Below are positions 1 through 10,316 of a stretch of 64,000 nucleotides of DNA, one piece after another; position 1 is the first letter of the stretch, and each line of letters starts with the position of its first letter. The DNA comes from Aurantiochytrium sp. KH105 (lineage: Eukaryota > Sar > Bigyra > Thraustochytrida > Thraustochytriidae). The stretch spans positions 62,001-126,000 of the forward strand of contig BGKB01000109.1 in assembly GCA_003116975.1 (NCBI GenBank), written 5' to 3'. Position numbers and translations under genes: made by a program. The notes below the pieces were generated by a model. That model had not been told where the DNA came from and searched no databases. It worked only from the letters and a program-made list of their open reading frames with translations.

Positions 1-1097
1 CGGCCGTTGCTGCAACGGCGGCGGAGAGAGAGCGAGCGAAAGAATCGTCTCGGGACGTGGCACCTGGGCTTCTGCTCAGCTTTTGCACTGCTGGGGGACC
101 ATTTTAGGAGCCGCGAGGGACGACGGACGGCCGAGGCGCGTGGAGTCGAGATACGACAGCCTCGCGTGCGCGCGAGAGAGCGGGGACGGTTTACGAAGCA
201 GCTGAGGCCGCTCTCGGCAGCGGATTCAGGAGAAATAAGACTCCTCGAAGAGAAGATGAAATGCGAAGTAAGGCTGGGGTGGTTAAGCTGGCTGCTGCTG
301 GTTGGTGACGGTTTGGCTGGTGGCTGGGACCCAAGATGGCGTTGATTTTGCCCGTATTCTCGCCTTGCTCTGCCGGAACAAAAAATAAATTCCGCAAGCT
401 TTGCGAGCTTGTTTGCCACCTCTGTCAGCAATCACAGCAGCAGCAGCAACAACAACAACAACAACGACATTATCATTCTCATCGTCAATCAATCAGCCGG
501 GCAGCTGCAGCCAGTGGAACAAGACAAAAGGTCACACTGCCAGCAGGAATGGAAGGGTGGGGGAAAGGGCTCGTCCGGCCGAGACTGCGACTTTACTCGA
601 CTTTCTTTGCTTCGTCGATCTCGCCCACGCGTCTCTCCGTCAAGCATGTGCAATGTGTCGACGCCGGGCTCACCTCGAGCACGCCTGGCGGGGACAACGA
701 TCGAGCAGCCGGCCGATGAACCAGGCTGGCCCGCGAGATCGGCGCACACGGGATGTACCCCAGGTCTGCGCGAGTTCCTCCCCAGCGAGGGCTCACTCGA
801 GTCAAGAGAGTGCAGGATGTACAGGTGTGTGCTGTTGCTGGCCCAGCGTGGCATTTCTGACCGGCGGCAGGGCCGCCAAACCCGCAAGCGCTCGCGGCGC
901 TCGCGGCGGCGGCGGCGACGCCTGCCGACGGCGTCGAGCTCGCGCTCGGACTCGCGGCGCGAGGCCTTACTTTGTGGCGGAGGGGGGTCTCTTAGTGGCA
1001 CCTTTGCATGCAAAGGGAGACGAGGTATTTCTGTCCGAACCGGAGACACTGGGGGAGAAGGTTGGCTCGCAAAAGACGAAGACCGCTCGCGCGACAC
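1..1097. other. Leading region without a supported gene
   Basis: GC-rich, low-complexity sequence. A CAG/CAA trinucleotide run lies around 437-467. Several open frames cross the region in competing phases, but they are Arg/Ser/Pro-rich and show no domain or consistent composition. It probably holds the 5' flank of the small secreted-protein gene at 1098. Confidence 0.5.
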
Positions 1098-1358
1098 ATG
1101 GCGGCGCAGACGCCGAGGACAGGCTCGTCCGGACTGCGCGGCATGCGAATGATCGCTGTCGCGCTCTTGCTCGCGAGCCTCCTCTTTGTGTACAGTGGAC
1201 ACGCCGAGGGTACGAACCCATCCGCGACGTCCGTGGAGGTCGTGCTGGACGCCACCAAACAAAATGCGGCCGGCTTCGTGAGCTTTGAGGAGTTCAAGGA
1301 AAACATGCTGGACAAAATCACGCGAGACGAGAAGCCAAACGCAAACGCAAAACCATGA
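1098..1358 (+). CDS. Small putative secreted protein (86 aa)
   Basis: The 86-residue frame starts at the ATG at 1098. Downstream in-frame ATGs at residues 16 and 18 are alternatives and would leave an even more typical signal peptide. The hydrophobic stretch MIAVALLLASLLFVY is followed by SGHAEG, a plausible signal-peptidase site. The mature part is about 45 residues, polar and lysine-rich at the end. It contains GFVSFEEFKENML, which resembles the second half of an EF-hand but lacks a full loop, so calcium binding is not claimed. It converges on the minus-strand gene ending at 1451. I recognise no family. It could also be the last exon of a longer gene, since short introns occur in this genome. 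Confidence 0.5.
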   Translation: MAAQTPRTGSSGLRGMRMIAVALLLASLLFVYSGHAEGTNPSATSVEVVLDATKQNAAGFVSFEEFKENMLDKITRDEKPNANAKP

Positions 1359-1450
1359 AACCTGCTTCTTATCTTTATTCTTCTCCAAATTTGCCCGACC
1401 ACAACGGGCCTCCGAAGTAAACACACGCACTTTCAATGCTCGCACGAGGT

Positions 1451-1974
1451 CTAATACTCGTACAACTTGACCATATGTACAAGCTTTTCTTCGCATTCAC
1501 GATAATTGCGCCAATACGTAAAGTACCCGTTCTTTTTCACTCGAACACACTTGATGAAGCCATTATCCCATCGCTCGGGAGACCCGTGCTCTGCGGCGTA
1601 CTCGCGCTCATCACGCCACCCGCCACACTGAAAACGATGGTTATCCTCTACGAGCATGGACCACCCTTGCGCGCGCGACATACGCACTGGCTTTGCTGTT
1701 GATACAGATGCTCTTGATGCTGATTTTGCTTCCTGGCGTCGAGGTTTCTGATATTTTTCTTCAGCTCGGCAACGAACCTCTTCGCCGTCGCATCGCCGCG
1801 CATCGCGCGTTCTCGTGGCATAGTCCGATTTGGACTCATGACTTGATCGATGTGTCTTTCGAGCTGTCTTTGTCGAGCTTGATGAACCAACGGTGATTGC
1901 ATTCTTGCTGCTACGCACGTTTGCCTTGCCGCAACCGCCGCCGCCGCCGCCGCCAAGACTTCGCGGAACAGCAT
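1451..1974 (-). CDS. Spliced gene for a 155-aa probable mitochondrial protein
   Basis: Join of 1974-1684 and 1627-1451 on the minus strand, with one 56-nt intron at 1683-1628. Exon 1 (97 codons) begins MLFREVLAAAAAAVAAR. This is Ala/Arg-rich with one acidic residue, which fits a mitochondrial presequence, and a Lys/Arg/Gln-rich helical stretch follows. Exon 2 (58 codons) is aromatic and Cys-containing (CGGWRDERE, WDNGFIKC, YFTYWRNYRECEEK) and ends KLYEY. The two exons lie in different frames and are joined exactly in phase by a GTATGT donor and a TTTTCAG acceptor. Without splicing, the exon-1 frame stops 11 codons into the intron. The family is not recognised. The Cys/Trp/Tyr pattern recalls small accessory subunits of respiratory complexes, but this is only an impression. 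The start could be the ATG at 1902 instead. Confidence 0.6.
1628..1683 (-). other. Spliceosomal intron, 56 nt, phase 0
   Basis: Read on the minus strand it begins GTATGT and ends TTTTCAG, with GGATAACC as a possible branch region about 16 nt before the acceptor. Removing it joins ...CAG TGC to TGT GGC in frame, linking two protein-like segments that lie in different frames. Retention would bring in a TAG stop. Confidence 0.62.
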
Positions 1975-2271
1975 GAAACCCGCTGTTACTCCCGCGCAGA
2001 GTCATGCCCGTGATCTCCATCGTGCGCGAGGTATGTCTTCTCGTCTCCTCGGATCTCTTGCGTGTCTCTTTCGCCGACAGCTCGTGCGCAAGCGTGAGCG
2101 AGATGCGGCTTTCTTTTCGTTTCTTTACTACTACACAAAGAAAGGAGGCTTCATCGCATGAAACCGTGTGGTACACACCGTCGTAGAGAAAATGCGTTGC
2201 GCTGGGTCCATTTCCTCTGCAGAGCTGGATCAAACCCGTCAATCAATCCATCAGTCAGTCAATCCATCCAT

Positions 2272-2272
<1 letters not shown>

Positions 2273-2304
<32 letters not shown>
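2273..2304. repeat. (AAGC)8 microsatellite in an ATCA/GTCA-rich tract
   Basis: Eight perfect AAGC units inside a longer 2236-2345 tract of TCAATCA/GTCAGTCA tetramers. It lies about 280 bp upstream of the preferred myosin start. Confidence 0.9.
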
Positions 2305-2306
<2 letters not shown>

Positions 2307-2587
2307 ACAATCCGTCAATCAGTCAGAACATCAATCAATGAGTCCAAGAATTGATCAACTAGAAAGTCCAGGCGTCTGGTCAGAAATGATCCTAGAACTG
2401 GACTGCGCGTGCGCGGCGAAGAACGTAGCGTAGTTTTCAGATGAAAAAGGCAAACCTGCAACCGAGACCCCGTCTGCGCGCGCGCGACGACTGCGCAGCC
2501 CGACCTCCTGACTGCCTGATCGAGCGACCAAACGATCGAACCATCGACGAGAGGAGTGGTGACGCGAAGCGACGAGGGCAAAGCACG

Positions 2588-5500
2588 ATGCCGACGCTCG
2601 CAGCAGTCGCGCGAGAAGGCGAGACGCAAAGTAGCAGCAAGGAGGAAATTGCAAGCCTCAGTACCGATGTTGTGGAATCCAAAGAGGAAGACTCAGGCAG
2701 GGGACTTAACCAAGATGACCATCAGGTCTGGATATGGAAGCCTGCGCATGCAGGCGTTGACCTCTTGCCCATTGTTGGTCGCACCGATGATTCGGTGACT
2801 GTTGAAACGGAGGACGGCGAAGAATGCATCATGGACGCCACCGACGTTTTCCCCTTTAACTCCAGCCATCTCCTTGACTGCGACGATGCAGCGGACATGA
2901 ATGACTTGCATGAACCAGCGCTTGTCGGTTTGTTGGAGCGCAGATTCACCAAAGACAAGATCTACACCTATTCTGGGGATGTTCTCATCTCTGTCAACCC
3001 GCAAAAGGACATTGCTGGTCTCTACGATATTAAAGAGGAAATCTCGCGCAAGATTCCACATGTTTACGGAGTGGCACAGCACGCTCTTGACGGACTCGGT
3101 CACGGCGAGAACCAAGCGATTCTTGTCAACGGCGAGAGCGGGGCCGGAAAGACCGAAGCTGCAAAAAAGCTTTTGCGCTACCTTGCGGCATTTTCCACCC
3201 ATCGCGACGAGAACCATTCCGCGAGTCCGGCAAGCGTCATGACAAGCAGCAATCCCGCACTCGAAGCCTTTGGAAATGCCGTCACGATTCGAAACGACAA
3301 CTCGTCACGCTTCGGCAAGTACATCAAAATCTGGTTTGACAAGGAACGCTCGCTACGCGGTCTATCCACGCACCAATTTCTGCTTGAAAACAGCAGAGTC
3401 ATCTCGCACGGCGCGGGTGAGCGCAACTATCACGTCTTTTACCAGCTTGTTGCTGCAAAGCAGCAGTGTGAGCCGCAACTGGACGATCTGGATTTGGGTC
3501 TGCTCTCCGACGCTGGTGCCTTTCGGCTGCTCCAAGCCAGCGATAGCGCTTCTGACAGCACCTCACAGTCAGTTGATCTCGCGACGGACCTCGCTGGATT
3601 TCGGGCGACCCATGATTCGCTTTTGGCCATCGGAATTAGTCCAGGCGACATTTCTGCCATTTGGCGGACGCTTGCAGGACTTTTGCACTTGGGCAACGTA
3701 GTCTTTGTGCCTCGCGCAAACCCGCAACCGGACGAAGACTTGACTGCAATTGATGCCTCGTCGCAGCAGCATTTATCGAAAGCCTGCGAGCTTTTGGGTC
3801 TCGACGGAACTGAGATTTCGCGTGTCCTGCTTCGCCGCTACATTGGAGGCAAAAACTCGCTCGTTACGATTCCGCTGTCACCTGCGGAGGCGGCAAATTC
3901 GCGCGACGGCATGATAAAGACCATCTATTCGCGCGCCTTTGCTTGGATCGTCGACCAGACCCGCCGCACAGACGGTGTCGACGAGCAAGCGTTCTCTTCG
4001 ATTGGCATTCTGGATATCTTTGGCTTTGAAGTTCTTGCCCAGAATTCGCTCGAACAGCTGTGCGTCAATTTCGCCAACGAAGAGCTGCAGCGGCTCTTTA
4101 ATTGGCACGTCTTTGAGCTCGAGCGCTCCCGGTATGCTTCTGAAGGCATCGTGTGGGATGTCAAGGCCTGCTGCGACAATATTGACTTGCTCGATGCGCT
4201 GCGCGGTACCTTTTCACTTTTGGAAGAGCAGGGTCATTTTGGTGCGCGCGCTTCGGACGAGAACCTCATTGCGCAATTCGCGAGTGAGGGGCTCGTTCAC
4301 AAGGAAAAGCGCGCCGCGACGTCGCATTTCGTGGTGCATCACTTTGCAAGTTCTGTCTCGTACGAGATCACGGGATTTCTGGCCAAGAACAACGATGCCT
4401 TGCAGGCCGACCTGAGTGACTTTTTGGTGGCCAAAGCCGGCGCACAAAGTTTCTTGGCCCGCCAGCTCTTCCCTCCCCCGGATATCGAGGCCGAGCGCGC
4501 CAAGGCACTTGAAGGCGGAGGCGCGCAGCGGCGTCAGGCACGAAAGATGGCTTCCACCAACAGCGTCTCGAAGCGGTTCCGCAGTCAAATGGCTCAGCTG
4601 GTGGATGAGCTGCAGCAAACGGCCTTGCACTTTGTGAGGTGCGTCAAGGCAAACGAGGAGAAGACTGCGGGATGTTGGAATACTGCACTTGTTCTGAATC
4701 AGCTTCGGCATCTCGGCGTCATGGAGGCCGTGCGCATCCGGCAGGAGGGCTACCCCGTTACTCTTCAGCCGCAAGAGATCGCGGCGCGCTTTGGGATTCT
4801 TGTGAGCGACATTTCAGAGGTCACGCCCGAAGAAATTGCCCGAATCGTCCTGATGCAAACCCTCGGCGCGTCATCTCAGGGTCGCGCGTGGCAGATGGGC
4901 GCAAGCGGTCTGGTCTTTATGACCAAGGCAAGCCTCACCATTCTTCAACGTTCGCAGCATGAGGAACTGCGTCGTCAGGAAGCGCTTAAGCGTGAAGCAG
5001 CACGTTTGGAAGCTGAAGAAGCGGCGCGGCGTAACCAGGAAGAGCTCGCAAAAGCTCGCGCAGAGGCAGAAGCTAAAGCCAAAGCCCGCGCCGAGGAGGA
5101 AGCTAAAGCCAAAGCCAAAGCTCGTGCCGAGGAGGAAGCCAGAGCTTATGCTCGTGCCGAGGAAGAAGCAAGAGCAAAAGCTCGTGTTGAAGAGGAGGAG
5201 GCAAGAGCCGCGGAGGCCCAACGTCAGGCAGCGGCCCAGCTTGAAAAGGAACAGGAAGAGCAGGAAGCACAAAGGTTGGCGCTTCTTCGTGAACGTGAAG
5301 CTGCGGAGGTGGCTGCTAAGCAAATGAATGCCGCGAAAAAGCTTCAGACATGGTGGCGTATGGTGTGTCACATGCGTCAGCTGCACAAAATCTTGCAGGC
5401 GAGAGGCCCATGGCAAGACGTTCTCCTTCCCAACGAGGCGGCCTTGTTGAGCTCCTTTGTGGTCCACAGCTCGGAGCGCGACTTTGTGCGCAAGATGGGA

Positions 5501-6313
5501 CTGTCAAAGTTTGCCACCTTTCAGCGTCTGATGCGTTCCAAGAAACGTCGCGGTCTGATCGTGACTACAGGTCCGAACGCAAGAATTCTGCTCGTGGATC
5601 CGACCAAGGAGAAGCTCCGCGTGGTCAAGGAGGTGAGATTGGACCCGCGGTCAACTTGGGTGCATCTCCGAGACAACAAGGCCTTTGTCATTTCCTTTAG
5701 CGAAGCCAATGAGCAGGTTCTCGAGCGCAAACGCCCGGCACTCGTCCGCATGCTTTCCTCGTCGTCTGGCTCCTCCTCGTCGTCGTTGTCCCTGTCACCA
5801 TTGTCATCGTCAAGCTCACTAACTCCGTCGACGCCGGACCTTTCGGGCGGTCGTCTTTCGGAATGGTCGTTTGTGGACATTTTGGGATCCTCGACACCTT
5901 GGGCGGGCGCCATGGCCAGACCGCAGACGGTTTCGGAGCTCATGAGCGTGTCAGGGCGCCCGACTCGACTGGCATCTACGGAACCGATCTTGTGGCAAGG
6001 CGCGCTCAAGAAGCAGGCCATTCGCTCGAAGCGAAACTGGCGTACGCGATGGTTCGTTCTACAGCAAGACGGGGACGAGGCACAACTGTTGTGGTACAAG
6101 GCCCAGCGACAGACGAGTCCTCACGGTGCCTTGCTTATTTCGCAGTCGACCGAGATTTGCGGCGGCAAAACTGAGTGTTCGATCGTGATCAAGAGTCCCA
6201 CACTTCCCCCGGAAGGACTTTGTCTTGAGGCCTCGTCTGCTAAGGCTGCGCAACGTTGGCGTTCAAGACTTGAAGCGGCGCAGCGCAGATCGCGCGGCGA
6301 GCAGTCCATCTAG
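2588..6313 (+). CDS. Unconventional myosin heavy chain with PDK1-type and C-terminal PH domains (1241 aa)
   Basis: Actin-based motor ATPase. The ATG at 2588 is preferred; the frame is open to an ATG at 2441, but that 49-residue extension is Arg/Pro-rich and unlike a myosin N-terminus. Numbering is from 2588. The P-loop GESGAGKTEAAK is at about 182-193, switch I NDNSSRFGK near 235 and switch II DIFGFE near 476. The converter is followed directly by an Ala/Glu/Lys/Arg-rich helix (about 793-912) with EEEAKAKA-type repeats, probably a single alpha-helix or coiled coil. One IQ-like motif (KKLQTWWRMVCHMRQL) follows. A segment with KKRRGLIVTT and ILLVDPTKEKLRVVKE (about 950-1045) resembles the PDK1-type PH fold. 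A Ser-rich linker leads to a canonical C-terminal PH domain (WQGALKKQ, NWRTRWFVL). The PH domains suggest phosphoinositide membrane binding, hence a cargo or membrane motor. The class is uncertain. Confidence 0.93.
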   Translation: MPTLAAVAREGETQSSSKEEIASLSTDVVESKEEDSGRGLNQDDHQVWIWKPAHAGVDLLPIVGRTDDSVTVETEDGEECIMDATDVFPFNSSHLLDCDDAADMNDLHEPALVGLLERRFTKDKIYTYSGDVLISVNPQKDIAGLYDIKEEISRKIPHVYGVAQHALDGLGHGENQAILVNGESGAGKTEAAKKLLRYLAAFSTHRDENHSASPASVMTSSNPALEAFGNAVTIRNDNSSRFGKYIKIWFDKERSLRGLSTHQFLLENSRVISHGAGERNYHVFYQLVAAKQQCEPQLDDLDLGLLSDAGAFRLLQASDSASDSTSQSVDLATDLAGFRATHDSLLAIGISPGDISAIWRTLAGLLHLGNVVFVPRANPQPDEDLTAIDASSQQHLSKACELLGLDGTEISRVLLRRYIGGKNSLVTIPLSPAEAANSRDGMIKTIYSRAFAWIVDQTRRTDGVDEQAFSSIGILDIFGFEVLAQNSLEQLCVNFANEELQRLFNWHVFELERSRYASEGIVWDVKACCDNIDLLDALRGTFSLLEEQGHFGARASDENLIAQFASEGLVHKEKRAATSHFVVHHFASSVSYEITGFLAKNNDALQADLSDFLVAKAGAQSFLARQLFPPPDIEAERAKALEGGGAQRRQARKMASTNSVSKRFRSQMAQLVDELQQTALHFVRCVKANEEKTAGCWNTALVLNQLRHLGVMEAVRIRQEGYPVTLQPQEIAARFGILVSDISEVTPEEIARIVLMQTLGASSQGRAWQMGASGLVFMTKASLTILQRSQHEELRRQEALKREAARLEAEEAARRNQEELAKARAEAEAKAKARAEEEAKAKAKARAEEEARAYARAEEEARAKARVEEEEARAAEAQRQAAAQLEKEQEEQEAQRLALLREREAAEVAAKQMNAAKKLQTWWRMVCHMRQLHKILQARGPWQDVLLPNEAALLSSFVVHSSERDFVRKMGLSKFATFQRLMRSKKRRGLIVTTGPNARILLVDPTKEKLRVVKEVRLDPRSTWVHLRDNKAFVISFSEANEQVLERKRPALVRMLSSSSGSSSSSLSLSPLSSSSSLTPSTPDLSGGRLSEWSFVDILGSSTPWAGAMARPQTVSELMSVSGRPTRLASTEPILWQGALKKQAIRSKRNWRTRWFVLQQDGDEAQLLWYKAQRQTSPHGALLISQSTEICGGKTECSIVIKSPTLPPEGLCLEASSAKAAQRWRSRLEAAQRRSRGEQSI

Positions 6314-6736
6314 CTTTAGAATCCCAGGGGTCGGGGAAGCGCAAGTATCGTGAATTCAAAGCAAATCAAATCAGGAAAGATCAAAACAAAAAAACAGGCA
6401 GAGAAACTTTGTGTAGAAAAAAAGATGCTCGGGACGCCTTCGGGTCAGAAAGGGGTTGTTTGTGAGGTGAATTGAGGGCGTTGGGTGGATCTTGCTTGCT
6501 CGCTTGCGCTCTCTGCCACGGCTAACTATCCGCTAGCTAGCATTTCTGGCAGAGGTACACAGGTTGGCTGGCTGGCTGGCTGGGTTGTCGCGATAGAAAA
6601 GGGGGTGGATATATGTACGAGCGGCGTGGCGCGCTATGGCATGAGGATGGGCCAAACTGAGTAGGGCTGCTTCTTACAGACAGCTCTTCCCAGATCGCTG
6701 ACTCGGCTTGCATGACAGGTTCGTAATAAACAGGAT
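6314..6736. other. Convergent intergenic region (myosin / HSF 3' ends)
   Basis: About 420 bp between two stop codons. It is A-rich just after the myosin stop, with a short (GGCT)n run near 6566-6586. No open frame or RNA gene is seen. It presumably carries both 3' UTRs. Confidence 0.6.
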
Positions 6737-8068
6737 TTACGCGCGCACTTGCTGCGCAGGAAGCGGCGACGCCTTGGCGAAGCGCTGGTACGCACGGACT
6801 GCGCGCTGGATCTGCGGGATTGAGAGCTCTTCGGAGAATTCCTCGGAGCCCTTGCTGGAAACGGCTTGTTGCAAAAAACCGAGGACCTTGTTGACCGCAG
6901 TGGGGTCGAGCTCGGTCGCCTGGGCCACGATCTCCGCGGTAGACTTGGCCATGGCTTCGCGTGCCTCGTCGGTCATGCCGCCGTCGCGTTGTTCCTGCGT
7001 GTTGGCGGCCATGAGCTCACGGTAAATAAGGTCCGCCTCTTCGCTGAGCTCAAAGTCGCCGAGCATCTCGAGATCATTCTCGGCAGCGATCATCGTCTCT
7101 TCGAGATCGAGGGGCTCAATATTTGAGCAGAGCTCTCCGAAGGATGCCGCTCGGGAGAGCGGGGGAGCAACGTTGTTGGAAGCGGCCTCAGCGCAGGCAG
7201 CGGCCGAAGGAGAAGGGGGGGCGCTGGTGGACGGTTCACTGCTTGTGTCCATTTTGACCGTACTGAGCTCAAGCTTGGACTCTTGTGCTTGTCGTTGCTC
7301 ATTCTCATTCTGCTGCTGATGCTTGGGGACTTGCTTGGCAGCCTGCGCCGTTGCCTGCTGCTGCTGCTGCTGTTCCTTCGGTTGTTGCTGCTTTAGTTGT
7401 TGTTGTTGCTGCTGCTGCTGCTGCTGAAGGGGTAGATTCTCTTTTTTCACGTTGCGCTGTTGCTGGGGAGGCTGCGTCTGCGCGATCTTGGGCGCCTCGG
7501 GCTCGGTCTCGGCGGGGTTGGCAGAGCCCTGGACGATGCGCGAGCGCTTTCTTGAGGCACCGCCAGCCTTGGCAGCGACCTTGATGGGCTCCTTGGCGTC
7601 CGGAGAGGCCGAGGGCTCGCGGGTAATTGTTACAATGCCAGCGTCGTCGAGGACAGTGAGAACACTATCAAGCTGGGAGCGCAAATCTTCGATGACGCCT
7701 TGCAAGTGGGAGACTTGGGTCTTGAGCTGTTGGACCTCGACCTGGGTGGCCGTCATCTGCGCGTCGGCGCGGGACTTGCGGCGGATCTCGGAAAGCAGCT
7801 CGGGCCTGTCGCGGCGAAAGTTGGGATGCGTGAAGCTCCATGCGCCCGTTTGCGTCTCGAGCTTGCGGAAGCCGTAGAAATGCAGCTGGCGCACAAAGGT
7901 TTGCAGGCTCCCCTTGTAGAACTTTTTCAAGGCGAGCTCGAACTTGTCTGAGTCCTTGACCACATAGGCGTCACCATCCTCATTCCACGTGGACACGTCT
8001 CCAGGGATAGTTTCCGCGACCTTTTTGAGCTTTTGCAGGAACGGCGGCAGCACCGTGACGGCGGCCAT
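6737..8068 (-). CDS. HSF: Heat shock transcription factor (443 aa)
   Basis: Sequence-specific nuclear activator of heat-shock genes. The ATG at 8068 gives MAAVTVLPPFLQKLKKV, the usual position of the HSF DNA-binding domain right at the N-terminus; the frame is open further upstream, but that part looks non-coding. The winged-helix domain spans about residues 6-100, with recognition-helix sequence SLQTFVRQLHFYGFRKL at 54-70 and the wing/WSFTHPNFRRDRPELL segment after it. A heptad region (about 108-140, QVEVQQLKTQVSHLQGVIEDL) fits HR-A/B trimerisation. The middle is Gln-rich (several poly-Gln runs, about 205-290). The C-terminal third is acidic/hydrophobic (NDLEMLGDFEL), a plausible activation region. 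The residue insertions in the HR linker that define plant A/C classes were not assessed. The family call is secure; the target set is unknown. Confidence 0.95.
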   Translation of the reverse strand: MAAVTVLPPFLQKLKKVAETIPGDVSTWNEDGDAYVVKDSDKFELALKKFYKGSLQTFVRQLHFYGFRKLETQTGAWSFTHPNFRRDRPELLSEIRRKSRADAQMTATQVEVQQLKTQVSHLQGVIEDLRSQLDSVLTVLDDAGIVTITREPSASPDAKEPIKVAAKAGGASRKRSRIVQGSANPAETEPEAPKIAQTQPPQQQRNVKKENLPLQQQQQQQQQQLKQQQPKEQQQQQQATAQAAKQVPKHQQQNENEQRQAQESKLELSTVKMDTSSEPSTSAPPSPSAAACAEAASNNVAPPLSRAASFGELCSNIEPLDLEETMIAAENDLEMLGDFELSEEADLIYRELMAANTQEQRDGGMTDEAREAMAKSTAEIVAQATELDPTAVNKVLGFLQQAVSSKGSEEFSEELSIPQIQRAVRAYQRFAKASPLPAQQVRA

Positions 8069-10284
8069 TGTGTTCGCGCTCGTGCGAAGGATGGAGGGAC
8101 GTAAGAAAGGAAAAGGCGGTTGCGCGTGACGTTGCCCAGCGCAGGGCAGCGCAAAGAGAGGCGAGGCGAGTCTACCCGACACGACACGACACGACCCACG
8201 CGAGTGTCGCGCGACTTTTTCAAACTCCGCGGACGAGGAACAGTCTTGCTGCCGCACGGGAGCACGCGAGCACGCAACCGCTGCGCTCGTTGACTGGTCG
8301 GCAGGCCGACCGGGCTGGCTGGGCTGGCTCGTTACGGGGCCGGCGAGGGCCAGCCTGGACGGATCTGGATGGATCGATGATCGAGCGGCGGCCGCTCAAA
8401 CGGTCTCGACGCTCGTTCTCCTGGTCGCGAGCTCAGGCAAGGGCGCTGGCGGTTGACGTCGCGCGGCGAGGGGGGGATGCTCTTCGCCGTCGAGGTGGGT
8501 CTGCTCTGTATGAATGTATGCACGTATGTACGCGCGGAGAGCGTGAGAGCGAAGATCGTTTGCCGGAGGTCTGTCCTGTCGCGTCCGAAAGGAAGAAAAG
8601 ATAACCGAAGCGAAGCGGTTGACGCGCGGGCTCCTCAGCCTCCCTCGCTCGCTCGCTCGCTCGCTCGCTCTCCTCGGATTTCCAGCAGAGGCAGGACGCG
8701 ACGCAGAGACGATGCACGCAGCCAGCGGCGGCTCGTCGCGACGCGTGCGACGCGCGAAAGTCCGGTCGACGCGCGAGCGGTGCGTGTGCAGCGCGGGCCT
8801 GAAGAATGCTTTTGTAGTTTGGGCTTTGATCTTTTTATCCTTTTTCCCTTTTATTACTCTCTCTTTGAACATTCTGAGTTCCCCCGGGTTTCCCCGAGGG
8901 CGGCCAACTCTCCTCCCCCCCATTGCGCACTTACGGCGGCCGTTTGCGCACTTGCGGCCGCTGCCGCGCAAGTGTCCCCCTGACGGCGGGCAAGTGAAAC
9001 TCTCCCGCGCGCCGCGTTCCGGAACGCGCGGGCGGTTTTGGCCCCTTCGCAAGCAGGCGGGGGCTGGCGGCCCAGAGAACGGAAAAGAACGGCTGGGCGG
9101 TTAGTGCGCGTCTACGTGCTGGCTACGCGAAACCCCCCCACAGAGGCCGCAGTGACGGCAGAAGTCCGGGCGCCGCTGCAAGAATGGCGTGCCTGCGGAA
9201 AGTACTGGGATGGGTTTTCCCGAGGGCCGTCGGGGTTTCCCCGGGAGGAAGAGCCGCGGTGCGGTGCGGCAGCGAGGTGCGGCAAGCGCAAGAGCGCCGT
9301 CGTGATTGGCATCTGGGATCGATCTCCAAGTTCAACTTCAAGTTCAAGTTTGTCGGCCGGCAGCAGCCAAGATTATGAGGGATAAACGAGTCAAAGAAGC
9401 TGGTGGCTCGCTGCGCTCAGCCTCTTTGAGCACTTCGGCATGCAGAGGTCGCGGTTTTTTTCTTTCTGGAATAGTTTGTTTCGATTTTCTCGTTATTTTG
9501 GTCCGTGTATAGGGGAGAGAGGGCGAGAGAGAGGCAGAGAGGGAGTGGGAGAGTCAGGTACAGCGGGAGGTGCATGCACAGCGTAGAGACGGAAGATGCC
9601 CCCCGCGAGTTGGCCAAAGGGGACCCCGGAGAGTGGACGCACTGCGGGCACGCGCGCTACTTGTGCCTATCAGGCGAGCCAGGTATTGAGGCCAAGCTGG
9701 GGGAACCCGAAACTGTCCGGCTCTGGGGCCAGCGCGCGCCTCTTTAAAGGCGGTTTATGCCCGTCGGAGAAACCTCGGCTGCTTTTCTTTGAAATTTCTT
9801 TTTATTTGTCACTTTTTGGAAGAATATCCGCAGAACCCGTTTTGGCCCCCTCCTTTTGTCAGGCAGTGACGCAGGCGGCGGCGACGTGGGCAGTGTTGGT
9901 GCGCACTGGGGTGCGCGGTCGTAGAGTGTGTGCTCGCGCGCCCCCCCCCCCCCTCCCCACTTGGCTTCTCCTTTTTCACAGGCGCAAGGTGGAGCAAGCC
10001 CCGATTCGTCCGTCCTCCGCGGGTTGTCGGACGCGTGTACGAGGCGCGCGCGCGCGTGAGGAGGTAGGCGAGGCAGGGCAGGGAGCGAGGGTAGCGGAGC
10101 GCGGGTGTTTTCTGGGCCTAAAATCCAGGCGCTGCGGCGAACGGCGCGGAAGGAGAGAAAAGAGCCCGGCTGGGGTCGGGAGACCGGGAATTCAAGTCAA
10201 TCGAGCTCGGTCTCACAAACGCGCGACACGGGCCGTCTGTCGAGGAGCTTGCCTGCGTGCGTGCCTGCCTGCTACCTGCTTGCT

Positions 10285-10316
<32 letters not shown>

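Noticed and set aside
401-1288. Long plus-strand open frames before the small secreted-protein gene
   Set aside because: Several overlapping frames of similar length, all Arg/Ser/Ala-rich. None shows a domain, signal or consistent composition.
2441-2587. N-terminal extension of the myosin to the upstream ATG
   Set aside because: The 49 extra residues are Arg/Pro/Asp-rich and unlike any myosin N-terminus. The ATG at 2588 is preferred, but the upstream one is not excluded.
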